A stretch of 57,441 bases of DNA, from the IMG/VR virus record IMGVR_UViG_3300032267_000867, positions 1-57,441 of that record; one strand, 5' to 3'. The notes beneath the pieces were generated by a model. It was not told the origin of the DNA and searched no databases. It was given only the letters and a program-made list of their open reading frames with translations. Below are positions 1 to 8,456 of this stretch, piece by piece. Source of the DNA: a virus. Position numbers and translations under genes: made by a program. How positions within the stretch are numbered: position 1 is the first letter of the stretch; the number at the start of each line of letters is the position of its first letter.

Positions 1-123
1 ATTCAGGCCCAGGCTGTGCCGACGCATCATCGCATCAGCCGTTAGCGGCCCGTGCTTGCGGATGATGTTTAGCGCCTTCTGAATTTTGCGCTCGTAATCG
101 GTGTCTGCGACGTGCATCCCGGC
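1..123. repeat. Direct terminal repeat, left copy (genome circularity)
   Basis: These 123 bases are identical to 57319-57441. The reading frame of the primase-helicase gene runs without interruption across the join, so the two ends are the same sequence seen twice. It may be an assembly overlap of a circular or circularly permuted genome, or a true short terminal redundancy; the sequence alone cannot decide. The unit genome is 57,318 bp. Confidence 0.95.
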
Positions 124-2217
124 GTCGCGCAGCAGGGTATCAACGCAATGCTGTGCCAGCGCCCGGCCCCAGGCGACATCGGTCACGTCGATGACCGGAT
201 TGCCCGGATCGCGCGCCACCGCCCGTATCAGGGCCAGCTTCATGGCGTTTTCCGCCAACCGCCCCGCGATGGCGGTGACGTAGGTTCCCTCGGCTTCGCG
301 CTGCTGCTGTAGCTGATCGTGGCGCATCGCCCGTCGGGCGTCGCTGGCTTCCGGTGTCTCGGGCACCATCATGACGTTGGCGGGCATATCCGCCATCATC
401 ACATCCGCCAAATTCCCCGTCCCAGCGCCCCGCGCAATCGCCTGTAAGGCGTCAATCAATGCTGGCGGCGGATCGGTCAGGATGGGTTCCTGCTCGTCCG
501 GATAGCTGCATGGCGAGACGAAAAGCAGCATCCGCGCCATCAACCCGTCGTGCAGGCTGGCCCCGGCTATGGCGTTCCAGAATTGGCCGGGCGTGGTGGT
601 CCCGTAAAAGCACGCATGGGGATCGTGGATGTCCTCGCGCGGGCGTCCCATCTTGGTCTGGTCGGCGTATTCCGTGCCCTGCCATGGCCCGCTGGCGCTG
701 CTGTAAAGCTCCTTGAGCATGGCGGCGATTTGCTTGCGGTGGCTTCCCGCCTTGTCGCTGACGATGCCGGTCAGCCAGTCACCGAATTCGTCAATCTGAA
801 ACAACATCGCGGGATGCCGCGCCAGGGCGGTGCGGAGGCCAGAACCGGATGCGATGTCGGACCCGCCCAAATACTGCGACAAGTCGGCGGCGTTCAGGCA
901 TTTTTTGATCACGCGGCGGGCGTGGTCCTTACCGGCGCCAGAATCCGCAATGCCGATGGCGTAGATGTTGGTGCGCAGATCGGTGGTGGTGCAGTAGCGT
1001 CGCCCGGCCAGCGTGCCGATTAGCGTGATCCCGGCGGCGAGAGCGAGGAAAGGCTGTGGGCTGATCGCCGTTGCCTCGCAATGCTCGACGAACATTTTCA
1101 GCGCCCCAGGCACGTCCATCAAATCCGCGCTCACCGGCAAGGGGGCTTTTTGCTTTTCGGCGCTGCGGGCGTCCAGCTTGGCCAACAATGCAGCGGCGGC
1201 GTGCGGCTGACCGTCGGGAATGGCGGGCATGCGCTCAGGCACGTCGCGCGGCTTGCGCATCCCGTCTTGGAATGCGGTGCGCAAGGTGTTTTGCGCATGG
1301 CGGAAATCTTTGCAGGCGTGGCGAATGTCCGCCAGGGCGGCGGAAAGCTCCGTGAACGCAAAACCCTCCTGCAACTCCCCCGCCGCCACCAGCCCACCGA
1401 TGGAAAACGCCGCCTTGTTCAGCGTGTGGTGCTTGCTCCCATCCCACGCCCGACGGATGGCGTCACACTCGCTGTGCAGCGCCGCCACGCCGTAATGCGT
1501 GCCACCATCGGGGTTGTGGGGCCGATGCGCCATTGGCGTATGTGCGGGCGCTGTAGGGCGTTCTGGCGAAGCCGGTGGGGTTGTGGGAAATGTGAGGTTG
1601 CCGTCTAGGTCTCCGCACAAATCAAGCGCGCGTCCTTCGATGGCGAACACCAAATGATTCTCCGCGCCATCCACAAAGCCAAAATAGTAGGATTGCGAAA
1701 GGGTGAAGCTCTCGCGCGAAAGCGCGCCAACAAAAAGCCCATTGATCCGCGCCACCATATTCGCCCGCTCATCGGGCGCGATTGGTTGCGATAGCGGCAT
1801 CAGCAACCGCCAGCGCGGTGTTGCTGGGGTATGGCTGGGCGACGTGTAGAAAATGGCGGCAACATTGGCATTCGTCAAAATTGTGCGCGCCCGATCTGGG
1901 GTGATTTGCTCCCCGTCGTAATCTACCTCAATGCCGTTCACCTGCTGGACATTGGCGTTGTTGCGGAAGCTGCCACCGCCAGAACGGTGATCGCCAAACT
2001 TTGCCAGCTTCAGCCAAGGCAAGGCGTCTTTGCTGGATGCGTGGGTTGTTTTTAACCGCTCCATAAGAGCGCGGAGGCTCATTGTTTCTTCGGTTTTTGC
2101 AGAGGCCGCAAAATTCTGGAAAAACGTGAGGCCAATTGGCTTGTCCAGGGGAGAATCCGATGGCGTAGCGCCAAGGCTCCGACTTGCCAAATAATCGCTA
2201 AAACGTGAACCAGTCAT
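1..2217 (-). CDS. Primase-helicase, DUF3987 type (5' and central part; gene crosses the window edge)
   Basis: The frame opens at 2217 and is open to base 1. Through the terminal repeat it continues to a stop at 57190, for about 781 residues. The N-terminal part resembles archaeo-eukaryotic-type primases: an acidic VDYDGE at residues 98-103, SPSH near 126-129 and an RWRLL strand near 136. A DUF3987-like NTPase follows, with Walker A ADSGAGKD (about 424-431) and Walker B FQIDEFG (about 473-479). The last 80 residues look like a winged helix. It probably primes and unwinds the phage DNA, and it lies next to the candidate origin at its 3' end. The start overlaps the upstream HNH stop by one base (TGATG). 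The domain names are assigned by motif, not by a database search. Confidence 0.85.
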   Translation of the reverse strand, partial: MTGSRFSDYLASRSLGATPSDSPLDKPIGLTFFQNFAASAKTEETMSLRALMERLKTTHASSKDALPWLKLAKFGDHRSGGGSFRNNANVQQVNGIEVDYDGEQITPDRARTILTNANVAAIFYTSPSHTPATPRWRLLMPLSQPIAPDERANMVARINGLFVGALSRESFTLSQSYYFGFVDGAENHLVFAIEGRALDLCGDLDGNLTFPTTPPASPERPTAPAHTPMAHRPHNPDGGTHYGVAALHSECDAIRRAWDGSKHHTLNKAAFSIGGLVAAGELQEGFAFTELSAALADIRHACKDFRHAQNTLRTAFQDGMRKPRDVPERMPAIPDGQPHAAAALLAKLDARSAEKQKAPLPVSADLMDVPGALKMFVEHCEATAISPQPFLALAAGITLIGTLAGRRYCTTTDLRTNIYAIGIADSGAGKDHARRVIKKCLNAADLSQYLGGSDIASGSGLRTALARHPAMLFQIDEFGDWLTGIVSDKAGSHRKQIAAMLKELYSSASGPWQGTEYADQTKMGRPREDIHDPHACFYGTTTPGQFWNAIAGASLHDGLMARMLLFVSPCSYPDEQEPILTDPPPALIDALQAIARGAGTGNLADVMMADMPANVMMVPETPEASDARRAMRHDQLQQQREAEGTYVTAIAGRLAENAMKLALIRAVARDPGNPVIDVTDVAWGRALAQHCVDTLLRDAGMHVADTDYERKIQKALNIIRKHGPLTADAMMRRHSLGLN

Positions 2218-2966
2218 CACAGCAAAGCTCCTTTCGAGCGAGCCCAATCAATTGGGTCTTTCGCCTGTTTCGTTTGATTGCATCGGGCACAAAGCAATTG
2301 CAAATTGCGCGGCCAGTTTGATCCGCCTCGCGCAAGCGGCTGAATATGATCCACATGGTATCCAGGTTTGATGGAAATTCGACAATGCGCGCATTTTCCG
2401 CGTTGGGCGACAAAAATGCGCTGCACATCCCCTGCGGAATGCCGTCCCTCGGCGTTGCGTATCCTCGCACGACGCGCACGAACGATGCAGCGTGATTTTT
2501 CTGGATTAGCGGCGCGCCAAATCTTGGCGGTTTGAGCAATGTGATCTTTTTTCCGCTTTCTCCATTCTGCATTTTTAATCGCTATACGCTCTCTATTTTT
2601 TTCTGCATAAGCCTTTCGAATGGCTTGTGTTTTTTCTGGGTTGGCAGCCCGGTAAGCAACATTGGCTTTCACAATCTCATCTTTGTGTTTTTTGCGATAA
2701 TTTGCGTTATTTTTTTTGTGCTTTTCGGGGTTTTCCTCTCGCCATTTTTTTACGCGAGCAACGACTTGAGCGGTTTTTTCTTTTGCCTTTTCAGGATTTG
2801 CTGCGCGCCGTGCAGCCGTATTTTCACAGGCGCACATAAGGCATGCACCACTGATGGTATTGCGCTCACAAACATGACCGCGATGGCACAGCACATTCGT
2901 AAAATATCTTTTCAATCCATTAGCGCGCGCTTCGTTTCGGCTAATGATAAGCAACCCCTGGTTCAT
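2217..2966 (-). CDS. Free-standing HNH endonuclease, copy 1
   Basis: 249 residues. The C-terminal third is a classic HNH nuclease: CAHC, then HVDH with the catalytic His, N in NLQLL, and a closing CARC zinc pair (about residues 188-230). The N-terminus has a small Cys/His knuckle (CHRGH...CLMC). The middle is a very basic linker with repeated AANPEK units, likely a DNA-contacting arm as in homing endonucleases. It is a clear paralogue of 4803-5372, and the two flank the SF2 helicase region. Its TGA stop shares a base with the ATG of the primase-helicase, and its start overlaps 2963-3196 by ATGA. The function is probably a mobile homing-type nuclease. Confidence 0.9.
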   Translation of the reverse strand: MNQGLLIISRNEARANGLKRYFTNVLCHRGHVCERNTISGACLMCACENTAARRAANPEKAKEKTAQVVARVKKWREENPEKHKKNNANYRKKHKDEIVKANVAYRAANPEKTQAIRKAYAEKNRERIAIKNAEWRKRKKDHIAQTAKIWRAANPEKSRCIVRARRARIRNAEGRHSAGDVQRIFVAQRGKCAHCRISIKPGYHVDHIQPLARGGSNWPRNLQLLCARCNQTKQAKDPIDWARSKGALL

Positions 2967-3196
2967 CCGACGGTCCTGATTTTGTCCATGGCGATGTCTA
3001 TGCCCGCCCGCAGGTCGGTGAGCTTATCGACATACCCGGTGCAAATCACCTCGATAAATTGGCCCCACTGCTCGCGGCTCCACGCCGCCATATCCGTCTT
3101 GCCTAGGCTTTCGACGAATTCCCCGGCCCGGTCTGATGCCTGCATCATCGCGGCAAGCTCATGCTCATTTGCGTCAATCATTTTTCCCATTCCCAT
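2963..3196 (-). CDS. Small conserved-looking protein, unknown function
   Basis: 77 residues, acidic, with a compact helical look: alternating ANEHELAAMM and SREQWGQFIEVICTGY segments. I recognise no family with certainty. It overlaps the HNH gene by ATGA and follows the helicase after 29 bases, so it sits in the replication operon. Three methionines (3196, 3190, 3181) compete as the start; the first is given because GGGA-rich sequence lies among them and none has a clear ribosome site. Confidence 0.65.
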   Translation of the reverse strand: MGMGKMIDANEHELAAMMQASDRAGEFVESLGKTDMAAWSREQWGQFIEVICTGYVDKLTDLRAGIDIAMDKIRTVG

Positions 3197-3225
3197 TGTT
3201 GGTCAGTCAGCATGCGGCATAGCCG

Positions 3226-4803
3226 TCAAAATTTGAAGCCTGTGATTTCCACATACTTGCCCACCGGGCGCACCTGAATTTCGGTCGGCTGGCGCAGCGT
3301 GCTGGCAGCGTTGATCGCCGCTTCGCTGTTTGCTGGGATCGGCGCATCGCTGCGGCGCTTCCACCATGTCTCCGCCTTTTGGCGCGGGTAGCCGATGTGG
3401 TCAAAGCAAATCCACTCGCTGTGGATGGTCAGCCCGCAAACGTAGGTCACACGCATCGACGACGGCTTGCCCGGCTTGGCGTGCAGCGCATACGTCACGT
3501 CTTTGACCGGAATCCATTCTGGTTTGATTTGCGTGGATAGCAGCGCCCCTGTTGAAGCCTGAGTTTGCAGCTTTGAACCTTGCACCTCAAATGGCGCACC
3601 GCACTCCGCGCACTCTCGGGCCGCAATCATGTTTTCAGCCCCGCATTCAAGGCAAGCCTTCGTCGTCGGCATTTCGCCAGCGCCGGGCCTTTTCTCTTTG
3701 ACGGATACGCAATCAAGCGGACCGTGCCGTTCGATATTCCCGCCCCAATCTAAAATCAAACAATTTTCTTTGTCAGGGAATAGGCGGGTTCCACGCCCAC
3801 AAGATTGGATATAAAGCCCCGCGCTTTTCGTGGGCCGGGCCAATCCTACAAGATCGACATGGCGCGCATTGAAGCCAACGGCTAGCGCGCTCACGGAAAC
3901 CAAGCATCGAATTTCTTGCCGCTTGAACGCCTCCACAATTCTGCTGCGCTCAGCGGATGGCGTTGTGGCGAAAACGCCTTCACACGAAAAACCTCGCTCG
4001 CGAATGGCGTCGCGCAACATTGTGCAGTGGTTCACGCCGCAGCCGAAAACAATCCAGCCTCGACGCGATGCGCCCTGTGTCACCAATTCATCCGCGATTG
4101 CAGCAACGGTGCTGGGGTCCGATGCGGCAACGTCAAGTTGACCGGCAATGAAGTCACCGCCGCGCGTCCCAACGCCGCTAGTGTCAATTGCGACACTGCC
4201 TTGCTTGCTGACAGGCGGCGAAAGGAATCCTTCCTCAATGGCGTCAACGATGCTGTATTCATAAACAATTCTGGAAAAGATCGCGTCCTTGCCCTTGTGG
4301 AGCATGCCGCTATCAAGCCGAAACGCCGTAGCAGTCAGCCCCACAACGCGAAGATGACCGACGTTAATCTCTCGCACACTGCGAAAGAATTTAAGCCACA
4401 TTGTATCAGCGTCGCGCGGAATGCTCTGCGCTTCGTCCACGATAATAAGGTCAACCCGCTGTAGAAGTTCGGCCTTGCGATGTATGGACTGAATGGAGCC
4501 AAAAATGACTTGCGCGCGTGCGTCGCGGCGGTTCAGACCGGCGCTGTAGATGCCCGCTGGGCATTCCGGCCAAAGCCCGATCATTTCGGCAAAATTTTGA
4601 GCGACGAGTTCTCGGGAGTGGGTCAGGACGACGATGCGGGTGTCCGGGTATTCCGTCAGCGCCCGACGCACAAACTCGCAAATTACCAGGGCTTTGCCGG
4701 TGCCAGTAGGAAGCACCGCTAACACGTTGTCATCCGCGACAGCCAGCCCATCCCAAATGGAATTTACCGCTTTTTCTTGATAGTGACGAAGGCTGATGGT
4801 CAT
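3226..4803 (-). CDS. SF2 DEAD/DEAH-type helicase with C-terminal zinc knuckle
   Basis: 525 residues. Helicase motifs are plain: Q-like RHYQEKA at 6-12, Walker A LPTGTGKA (31-38), DEAQ as motif II (123-126), GLTATA as motif III (155-160) and SCGRGTR as motif VI (about 333-339). After the helicase core comes a four-cysteine knuckle (CLECGAEN...CAECGAPF), often seen in phage and plasmid helicases of the SSL2/type III-Res type. It probably unwinds DNA in replication or recombination. The start overlaps the upstream HNH stop by one base (TAATG). It is flanked by the two paralogous HNH genes, the usual position of intron-less homing genes beside a conserved replication gene. Confidence 0.93.
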   Translation of the reverse strand: MTISLRHYQEKAVNSIWDGLAVADDNVLAVLPTGTGKALVICEFVRRALTEYPDTRIVVLTHSRELVAQNFAEMIGLWPECPAGIYSAGLNRRDARAQVIFGSIQSIHRKAELLQRVDLIIVDEAQSIPRDADTMWLKFFRSVREINVGHLRVVGLTATAFRLDSGMLHKGKDAIFSRIVYEYSIVDAIEEGFLSPPVSKQGSVAIDTSGVGTRGGDFIAGQLDVAASDPSTVAAIADELVTQGASRRGWIVFGCGVNHCTMLRDAIRERGFSCEGVFATTPSAERSRIVEAFKRQEIRCLVSVSALAVGFNARHVDLVGLARPTKSAGLYIQSCGRGTRLFPDKENCLILDWGGNIERHGPLDCVSVKEKRPGAGEMPTTKACLECGAENMIAARECAECGAPFEVQGSKLQTQASTGALLSTQIKPEWIPVKDVTYALHAKPGKPSSMRVTYVCGLTIHSEWICFDHIGYPRQKAETWWKRRSDAPIPANSEAAINAASTLRQPTEIQVRPVGKYVEITGFKF

Positions 4804-5372
4804 TACACCAGCCTCCCTTCACGGCGGGCAAAATCAATCGGGTCAGCGGCACTCTTTCGCATATTGCAAGGCGCGCACAACAGTTGAAGATTGCGAGGCC
4901 AATTAGACCCACCGCGCGAAATCGGCTGGATATGATCGACGTGATACCCACCCTTGATGGAAATGCGACAATGCCCGCATTTGCCCCGTTGAGCGTCGAA
5001 GATGCGCTGCACATCGGCGGCAATATGTTGTCCCTCGGCGTTTCGCATTCTTGCGCGGCGCGCGCGTTGAATGCAGAGTTTTTTCTCTGGGTTGGCAGCA
5101 CGCCAAGCGGCGTTAATTTTCGCAACTTTATCTTTATTATTTTTGCGATAATTTGCGCGGCCTTCTTTTACTTTTTTAGGATTCGCTGCATACCATGCTT
5201 CTTTATGTTCACGGTTGCACATAAAGCACAAACGATTGGAAGTATGACGCTCGGCAACATGGCCGCGAGGGCAAGGCTTGCCCGTAAAATATTTCTTCAA
5301 CCCGTTGGCGAGCGCGTCGCCTCGGCTAATGACAGGACGGAATTCGGGTGATAAATTTGATTCAGTCATCAT
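4803..5372 (-). CDS. Free-standing HNH endonuclease, copy 2
   Basis: 189 residues with the same layout as 2217-2966: an N-terminal CPRGH...CFMC knuckle, a basic AANPK linker (shorter here by about 60 residues), then CGHC...HVDH...NLQLLC...CN as the HNH core. The two cores are almost identical around GGYHVDHIQP, which points to a duplication and copy-in of the same element. Its stop overlaps the helicase ATG by one base (TAATG), the same geometry as copy 1 uses with its own downstream gene. Confidence 0.9.
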   Translation of the reverse strand: MMTESNLSPEFRPVISRGDALANGLKKYFTGKPCPRGHVAERHTSNRLCFMCNREHKEAWYAANPKKVKEGRANYRKNNKDKVAKINAAWRAANPEKKLCIQRARRARMRNAEGQHIAADVQRIFDAQRGKCGHCRISIKGGYHVDHIQPISRGGSNWPRNLQLLCAPCNMRKSAADPIDFARREGRLV

Positions 5373-5400
5373 AACCTCTGGTGTAGGTGTTGGTGGTTAG

Positions 5401-5434
5401 AAGCCGCCTCGGTGTTTCCAGCACCGGGCGGCTT
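5401..5434 (-). terminator. Hairpin after the exonuclease gene, candidate terminator
   Basis: Arms AAGCCGCC/GGCGGCTT (8 bp) continue, past a one-base bulge, into CGGTG/CACCG (5 bp) with a 7-nt loop. It lies in the 98-bp gap between the exonuclease stop (5471) and the HNH start (5372). The U-run is poor in both directions, so this could be a weak or bidirectional terminator, or an mRNA-stabilising stem. Confidence 0.5.
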
Positions 5435-5470
5435 TGTCATTTAAGCCAGAATCGTGAGCGACGGCAACTC

Positions 5471-6400
5471 TCATTCCTGGGGGCCGTCCCGCCATTCCTC
5501 ACCGTCGGGCATGGTGTAGAGAACCCAAAAGTCGCCAGCGTCAATTTGCTCCCCACGCACAAAAGCGGGAATATACAGGTGCGACGCACAGCCAGCGCGC
5601 TGGTTTTCTGGCGAGATGAGCGTGACGTAACGCGCGCAGAGCCATTCCCCCTCGGGCGCGGGGGCGGAGTGCAAGCATGATCGGCAATGCCGCTCGGGCA
5701 TGGCGTCGCCATGACAGACGGCGGAGTGATCACAGAATTTGCATTCAAAATGCGTGGGGTCACTGCTGATCCGCGCGGGCGGTTCGACGCTGGCGATGAT
5801 CCTGGCGGCCTTGACGACAAGGCGCAGCGCGCATTCGGCATCGTATCGAATGCGTTCTTGATATAGCTCGTCGGTGTTTTTGTTCACCGCAAGATAGAAG
5901 GCGCGCTCGATTCCGGCGAGGTGCATGTAAACCTGCATCTGGGCGAAGTGCTGGGGCTTCGATTTTTCGACGCCATCCTTCTTGAGCGACGTGAAGGATT
6001 TTTCGCTGTGCGTTTTGAATTCGCAAACATGCCACGCCTTGGGCGCCTCGGGGAATCCAACGGCGACGCTATCCATGCTGCCACCGAAATGCCCGGAGGC
6101 GTCGCGGAGGTTGAATTGCTGACCGGTCTCCGGGTCCAGCGCCATCACCGTCACGCCAATGCGACGCAGGTCGTGGATAAAGCGGCTTTCGGCTTGGTGG
6201 CCTGTTTCGAACAGGCGCAGCATCCGTCCGGAATGATTGGCGCGCGTCGCCCACCGCCAAGAATACCAGATGGCGCGGCTGCACTCCGCACCGATCATGC
6301 TGGCCCCCAAGTGGTTGCGGTAACCGGAACCCTGCTCGGCGGCGTAGGCGTCGTAGATCGCAGAGACGGTTTTGTCCTCTGCTGGTGGTAGTGCAACCAT
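5471..6400 (-). CDS. PD-(D/E)XK exonuclease, Cas4/RecB-like
   Basis: 309 residues. The nuclease core shows GHQAESRF (about 67-74), GGSMDSV with the metal-binding Asp (D110) and CEFKT with the E-x-K pair (E127, K129), followed by a QMQVYMHLAG helix (QxxxY motif). Cysteines at about position 40 and in CKFCDHSAVC fit the iron-sulphur cluster of Cas4/AddB-like nucleases. Downstream cysteines (CRSC and others) may form a further metal site. It lies directly downstream of the SSB-like and Sak4-like genes, so it likely resects DNA ends for single-strand annealing. The start at 6400 has an AGGGGAA ribosome site. Confidence 0.88.
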   Translation of the reverse strand: MVALPPAEDKTVSAIYDAYAAEQGSGYRNHLGASMIGAECSRAIWYSWRWATRANHSGRMLRLFETGHQAESRFIHDLRRIGVTVMALDPETGQQFNLRDASGHFGGSMDSVAVGFPEAPKAWHVCEFKTHSEKSFTSLKKDGVEKSKPQHFAQMQVYMHLAGIERAFYLAVNKNTDELYQERIRYDAECALRLVVKAARIIASVEPPARISSDPTHFECKFCDHSAVCHGDAMPERHCRSCLHSAPAPEGEWLCARYVTLISPENQRAGCASHLYIPAFVRGEQIDAGDFWVLYTMPDGEEWRDGPQE

Positions 6401-6417
6401 GTTGGTTCCCCTGCGTT

Positions 6418-6445
6418 AAAAAAAACCGGGGCGTTTCCGCCCCGG
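6418..6445 (-). terminator. Rho-independent terminator
   Basis: On the minus strand an 8-bp stem CCGGGGCG/CGCCCCGG closes a GAAA tetraloop and is followed at once by eight T. It sits 8 bases after the stop of the SSB-like gene. This is the one textbook intrinsic terminator that I find oriented with the genes, so it probably separates the Sak4/SSB-like transcript from the exonuclease. Confidence 0.93.
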
Positions 6446-6453
6446 CGCTTTGA

Positions 6454-6987
6454 TCACTTCCGCCAGGGCGGGACACCACCAGCGGCAGGCGCTGCGGGCC
6501 TGGGCGTGGAAGGCGGTGGGGCCTGCCTAGAGCTAAAGCTAGACGGTGCCTTGGCGACAGGCGCGCCGTCTCTGGCGGCGGCATAGCCCTTCACCACATT
6601 GCGACGGCGCTGCTCATCCGGCGGGAGGTCTTTGTCCCGGTTGTCCACTTCCACCGCCACGGTGATTGTCATGGGCAGGAAGTGAATTTCCTCACTATCC
6701 GAAATGTGTTGCTTGCCGATGGCCAAGCAGATGGCGGAAAGCGTGCGCAAAGCGATTTCCTGCGCGGTCGGGTTAGGATTCTTGATGTTCAGGTTGTCCC
6801 AAACCCGGCGCCCTTTGGAGGGGCCATCGATGATTTCGAGCGTCAACTGAAGCATCGTCCCGCCCTTGGCGGTTTCCTTCATCACGCTTTCGATCACCTG
6901 CGCCGTGTAATTGCCGGGCGGCAGATTGTCGCGGGGCTGTGCGGGTTCGACGCTGGTGGCGTCAAAGGTTTCACCGAGAAATGCCAT
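6454..6987 (-). CDS. DUF669-like ssDNA-binding protein
   Basis: 177 residues. The N-terminal two thirds carry the DUF669 pattern: LPPGNYTAQV, a WDNLNIKNPN segment, and then a beta-rich tail. The C-terminus is a flexible Pro/Ala/Ser stretch ending in PPWRK. Family members are SSB-like proteins found beside phage recombinases, which matches the Sak4-like gene 4 bases upstream and the exonuclease downstream. A longer frame to 7152 exists, but its extra N-terminus reads as a shadow of the previous gene, and AAGGAATAAGACC before the ATG at 6987 supports the start given. A strong terminator follows the stop. Confidence 0.85.
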   Translation of the reverse strand: MAFLGETFDATSVEPAQPRDNLPPGNYTAQVIESVMKETAKGGTMLQLTLEIIDGPSKGRRVWDNLNIKNPNPTAQEIALRTLSAICLAIGKQHISDSEEIHFLPMTITVAVEVDNRDKDLPPDEQRRRNVVKGYAAARDGAPVAKAPSSFSSRQAPPPSTPRPAAPAAGGVPPWRK

Positions 6988-6991
6988 GGTC

Positions 6992-7768
6992 TTATTCCTT
7001 GCTGGTTGCGAAATAGGGGATGTGCTGGGCGATGGTCGGCCACATCTGTTCCGGATCATCCGGCAAAGAGATGGATTCCGGCATGCGATAGCGGTTTTTT
7101 GCGAGGTGAGACGGGCGCTCGGTGGTGTAAAGCACGCGCTGCCCACCCCCAACGCCGCGCGCCCGGCTGCTGGGGTCTTTCTTGTCGTCCTTCACGACAC
7201 TGACGCGATAATTCATAAACCACACGCAGTCGACGTGCTCCTGCACCAGGGCGCTCGCGGCCTTCTGGAGCTTGGGCGCGTAGCGGTCGTAGGCTTCCAC
7301 CTCGGGGCTTTCAAACCGTTTTGGCTCCGTATGGGCGATCATGGCGATGGTCATTTTGCGCTCGTCGCGGAGGGCGTTCAACCCGTCCAGAATTCCGCGC
7401 CATGTGTCCAGCGAGGCGGCGTAGCCCTTGCCGTAGCCGGGCTGTTCAATATCTTTCCAATTGTTCAGGCGGCACGTCTCTGCCCACACCAGCGGCTCCA
7501 GCCAGTCGAGGCTGTCCAGCACCACGGTTTCGAATTCGTGGTCCTCGCTGTAAAGCGAGGCGATGGTCTCCATCACCTCGGCGTAGCTTTTAAGCAGCCC
7601 GAAGGTGGGCATGTCGATCATGCCAAGACCGTCCTCGGTCTGGAGGATAACCGGCTTGGGCATGCCAGCACCAAGCGAGGTTTTGCCGATGCCATGCACC
7701 GCATGGAGCATGATGCGCGGCGCTTTCACCTCCGTGCTGCGGCGCAATGACGCCATTGAAATTGCCAT
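6992..7768 (-). CDS. Sak4-like RecA-fold ATPase (AAA_24)
   Basis: 258 residues. It is a single RecA-like domain with Walker A HGIGKTS (25-31), a Walker B strand TVVLDSLDW (about 81-89) and AMIAHTEPK, which fits a sensor-type strand. Proteins of this size and order in phages are Sak4 single-strand annealing/recombination proteins, or general AAA_24 ATPases. The SSB-like gene follows within 4 bases and the Cas4-like nuclease after that, which supports a recombination role. The start at 7768 is chosen over 7801 because AGGAAAAAAG precedes it. A dyad at 7812-7826 may be its operator. Confidence 0.85.
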   Translation of the reverse strand: MAISMASLRRSTEVKAPRIMLHAVHGIGKTSLGAGMPKPVILQTEDGLGMIDMPTFGLLKSYAEVMETIASLYSEDHEFETVVLDSLDWLEPLVWAETCRLNNWKDIEQPGYGKGYAASLDTWRGILDGLNALRDERKMTIAMIAHTEPKRFESPEVEAYDRYAPKLQKAASALVQEHVDCVWFMNYRVSVVKDDKKDPSSRARGVGGGQRVLYTTERPSHLAKNRYRMPESISLPDDPEQMWPTIAQHIPYFATSKE

Positions 7769-7811
7769 CTTTTTTCCTTTCCCAAAAGCACCAAAAAGCA
7801 AAGTGCAAAAA

Positions 7812-7826
7812 TATGTTTACAACATA
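7812..7826. promoter_or_regulatory. Candidate operator upstream of the Sak4-like gene
   Basis: Perfect 6-bp arms TATGTT/AACATA around a TAC spacer, in the 92-bp gap between rusA and the Sak4-like gene. Read on the minus strand it contains GTTGTAAAC, close to the GTTTGTAAAC core of the palindrome at 8457-8476 that abuts the HTH gene. It may be a second site for that regulator. Confidence 0.45.
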
Positions 7827-7860
7827 GGGCGCGGGGAGCGCAATAGGCCAATCGGCAATT

Positions 7861-8223
7861 TTATTTGATGGGCCGCAAAGTCAGGTAAACGGCGCCTTCG
7901 CGGGCCACATCATGCTCCACCACCAGCCGCTGGCATAGCCTGTCGTTGGTGATCGCGCCCCCGGCTTGGCAGGCGTCGAGCAACTGCTTCACGCGGTTAT
8001 CAACATCGCCGCGCATTTTTGGCAGTTCAATAATTGCTTCAAACGGCGCGGCAATCTGCTTGTGCGCACGTTGTATGGACACTTCCCAGCGCGCCGCATT
8101 TGCCCAGGTTTTGGACGCGGCGCGCTTAATCAACTTCGCGCCCGTGCGGGTGCGAATCGGCACCCACGCTTTATTGATGCTGGGCGGCAGCGGCAGAATC
8201 AGCGTGATGTCGTCATCGCTCAC
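7861..8223 (-). CDS. rusA: RusA-like Holliday-junction resolvase
   Basis: 120 residues, the normal RusA size. It begins with the typical LPLPPSINKAW strand-turn, has the acidic GDVDNRVKQLLDA motif (72-84, Asp 73 and 75) and a further catalytic-type Asp in ITND (D94). RusA cuts four-way DNA junctions, here probably to resolve recombination or replication intermediates before packaging. It overlaps the HTH gene upstream by ATGA and is separated from the Sak4-like gene by a gap holding a dyad. Confidence 0.93.
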   Translation of the reverse strand: MSDDDITLILPLPPSINKAWVPIRTRTGAKLIKRAASKTWANAARWEVSIQRAHKQIAAPFEAIIELPKMRGDVDNRVKQLLDACQAGGAITNDRLCQRLVVEHDVAREGAVYLTLRPIK

Positions 8224-8456
8224 GCGGCTTCGTCGGCGGGCTTAACGACGTCAATCACCAGATCAGGGCGCACCACGCTGGGGTGAATTCCCAGCGTGTG
8301 ATGCAGGGCGGATAGCGCTTTACGCGACACACCTCGACGGCGCCAGTAATGCACGCGCTGGCGCGAATAACCCAATTTTCGCGCGACGCCCACCGTGCCA
8401 CCGGCTGCATCAATAACGTCCCGCGCTAAGGCGGCCAGATCGTAAGAGTTTTCCAT
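8220..8456 (-). CDS. Cro-like HTH transcriptional regulator
   Basis: 78 residues from the ATG at 8456. A helix-turn-helix is clear in GTVGVARKLGYSRQRVHYW (about 19-37), similar to Cro/YdaS-type phage repressors. A perfect palindrome ends at the base before this ATG and leaves no room for a ribosome site, so the message may be leaderless or translated by coupling. A longer in-frame start at 8531 adds 25 residues rich in Arg and Cys that look non-native. It overlaps rusA by ATGA. It probably represses its own promoter and perhaps the recombination operon. I see no lysogeny genes. Confidence 0.78.
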   Translation of the reverse strand: MENSYDLAALARDVIDAAGGTVGVARKLGYSRQRVHYWRRRGVSRKALSALHHTLGIHPSVVRPDLVIDVVKPADEAA

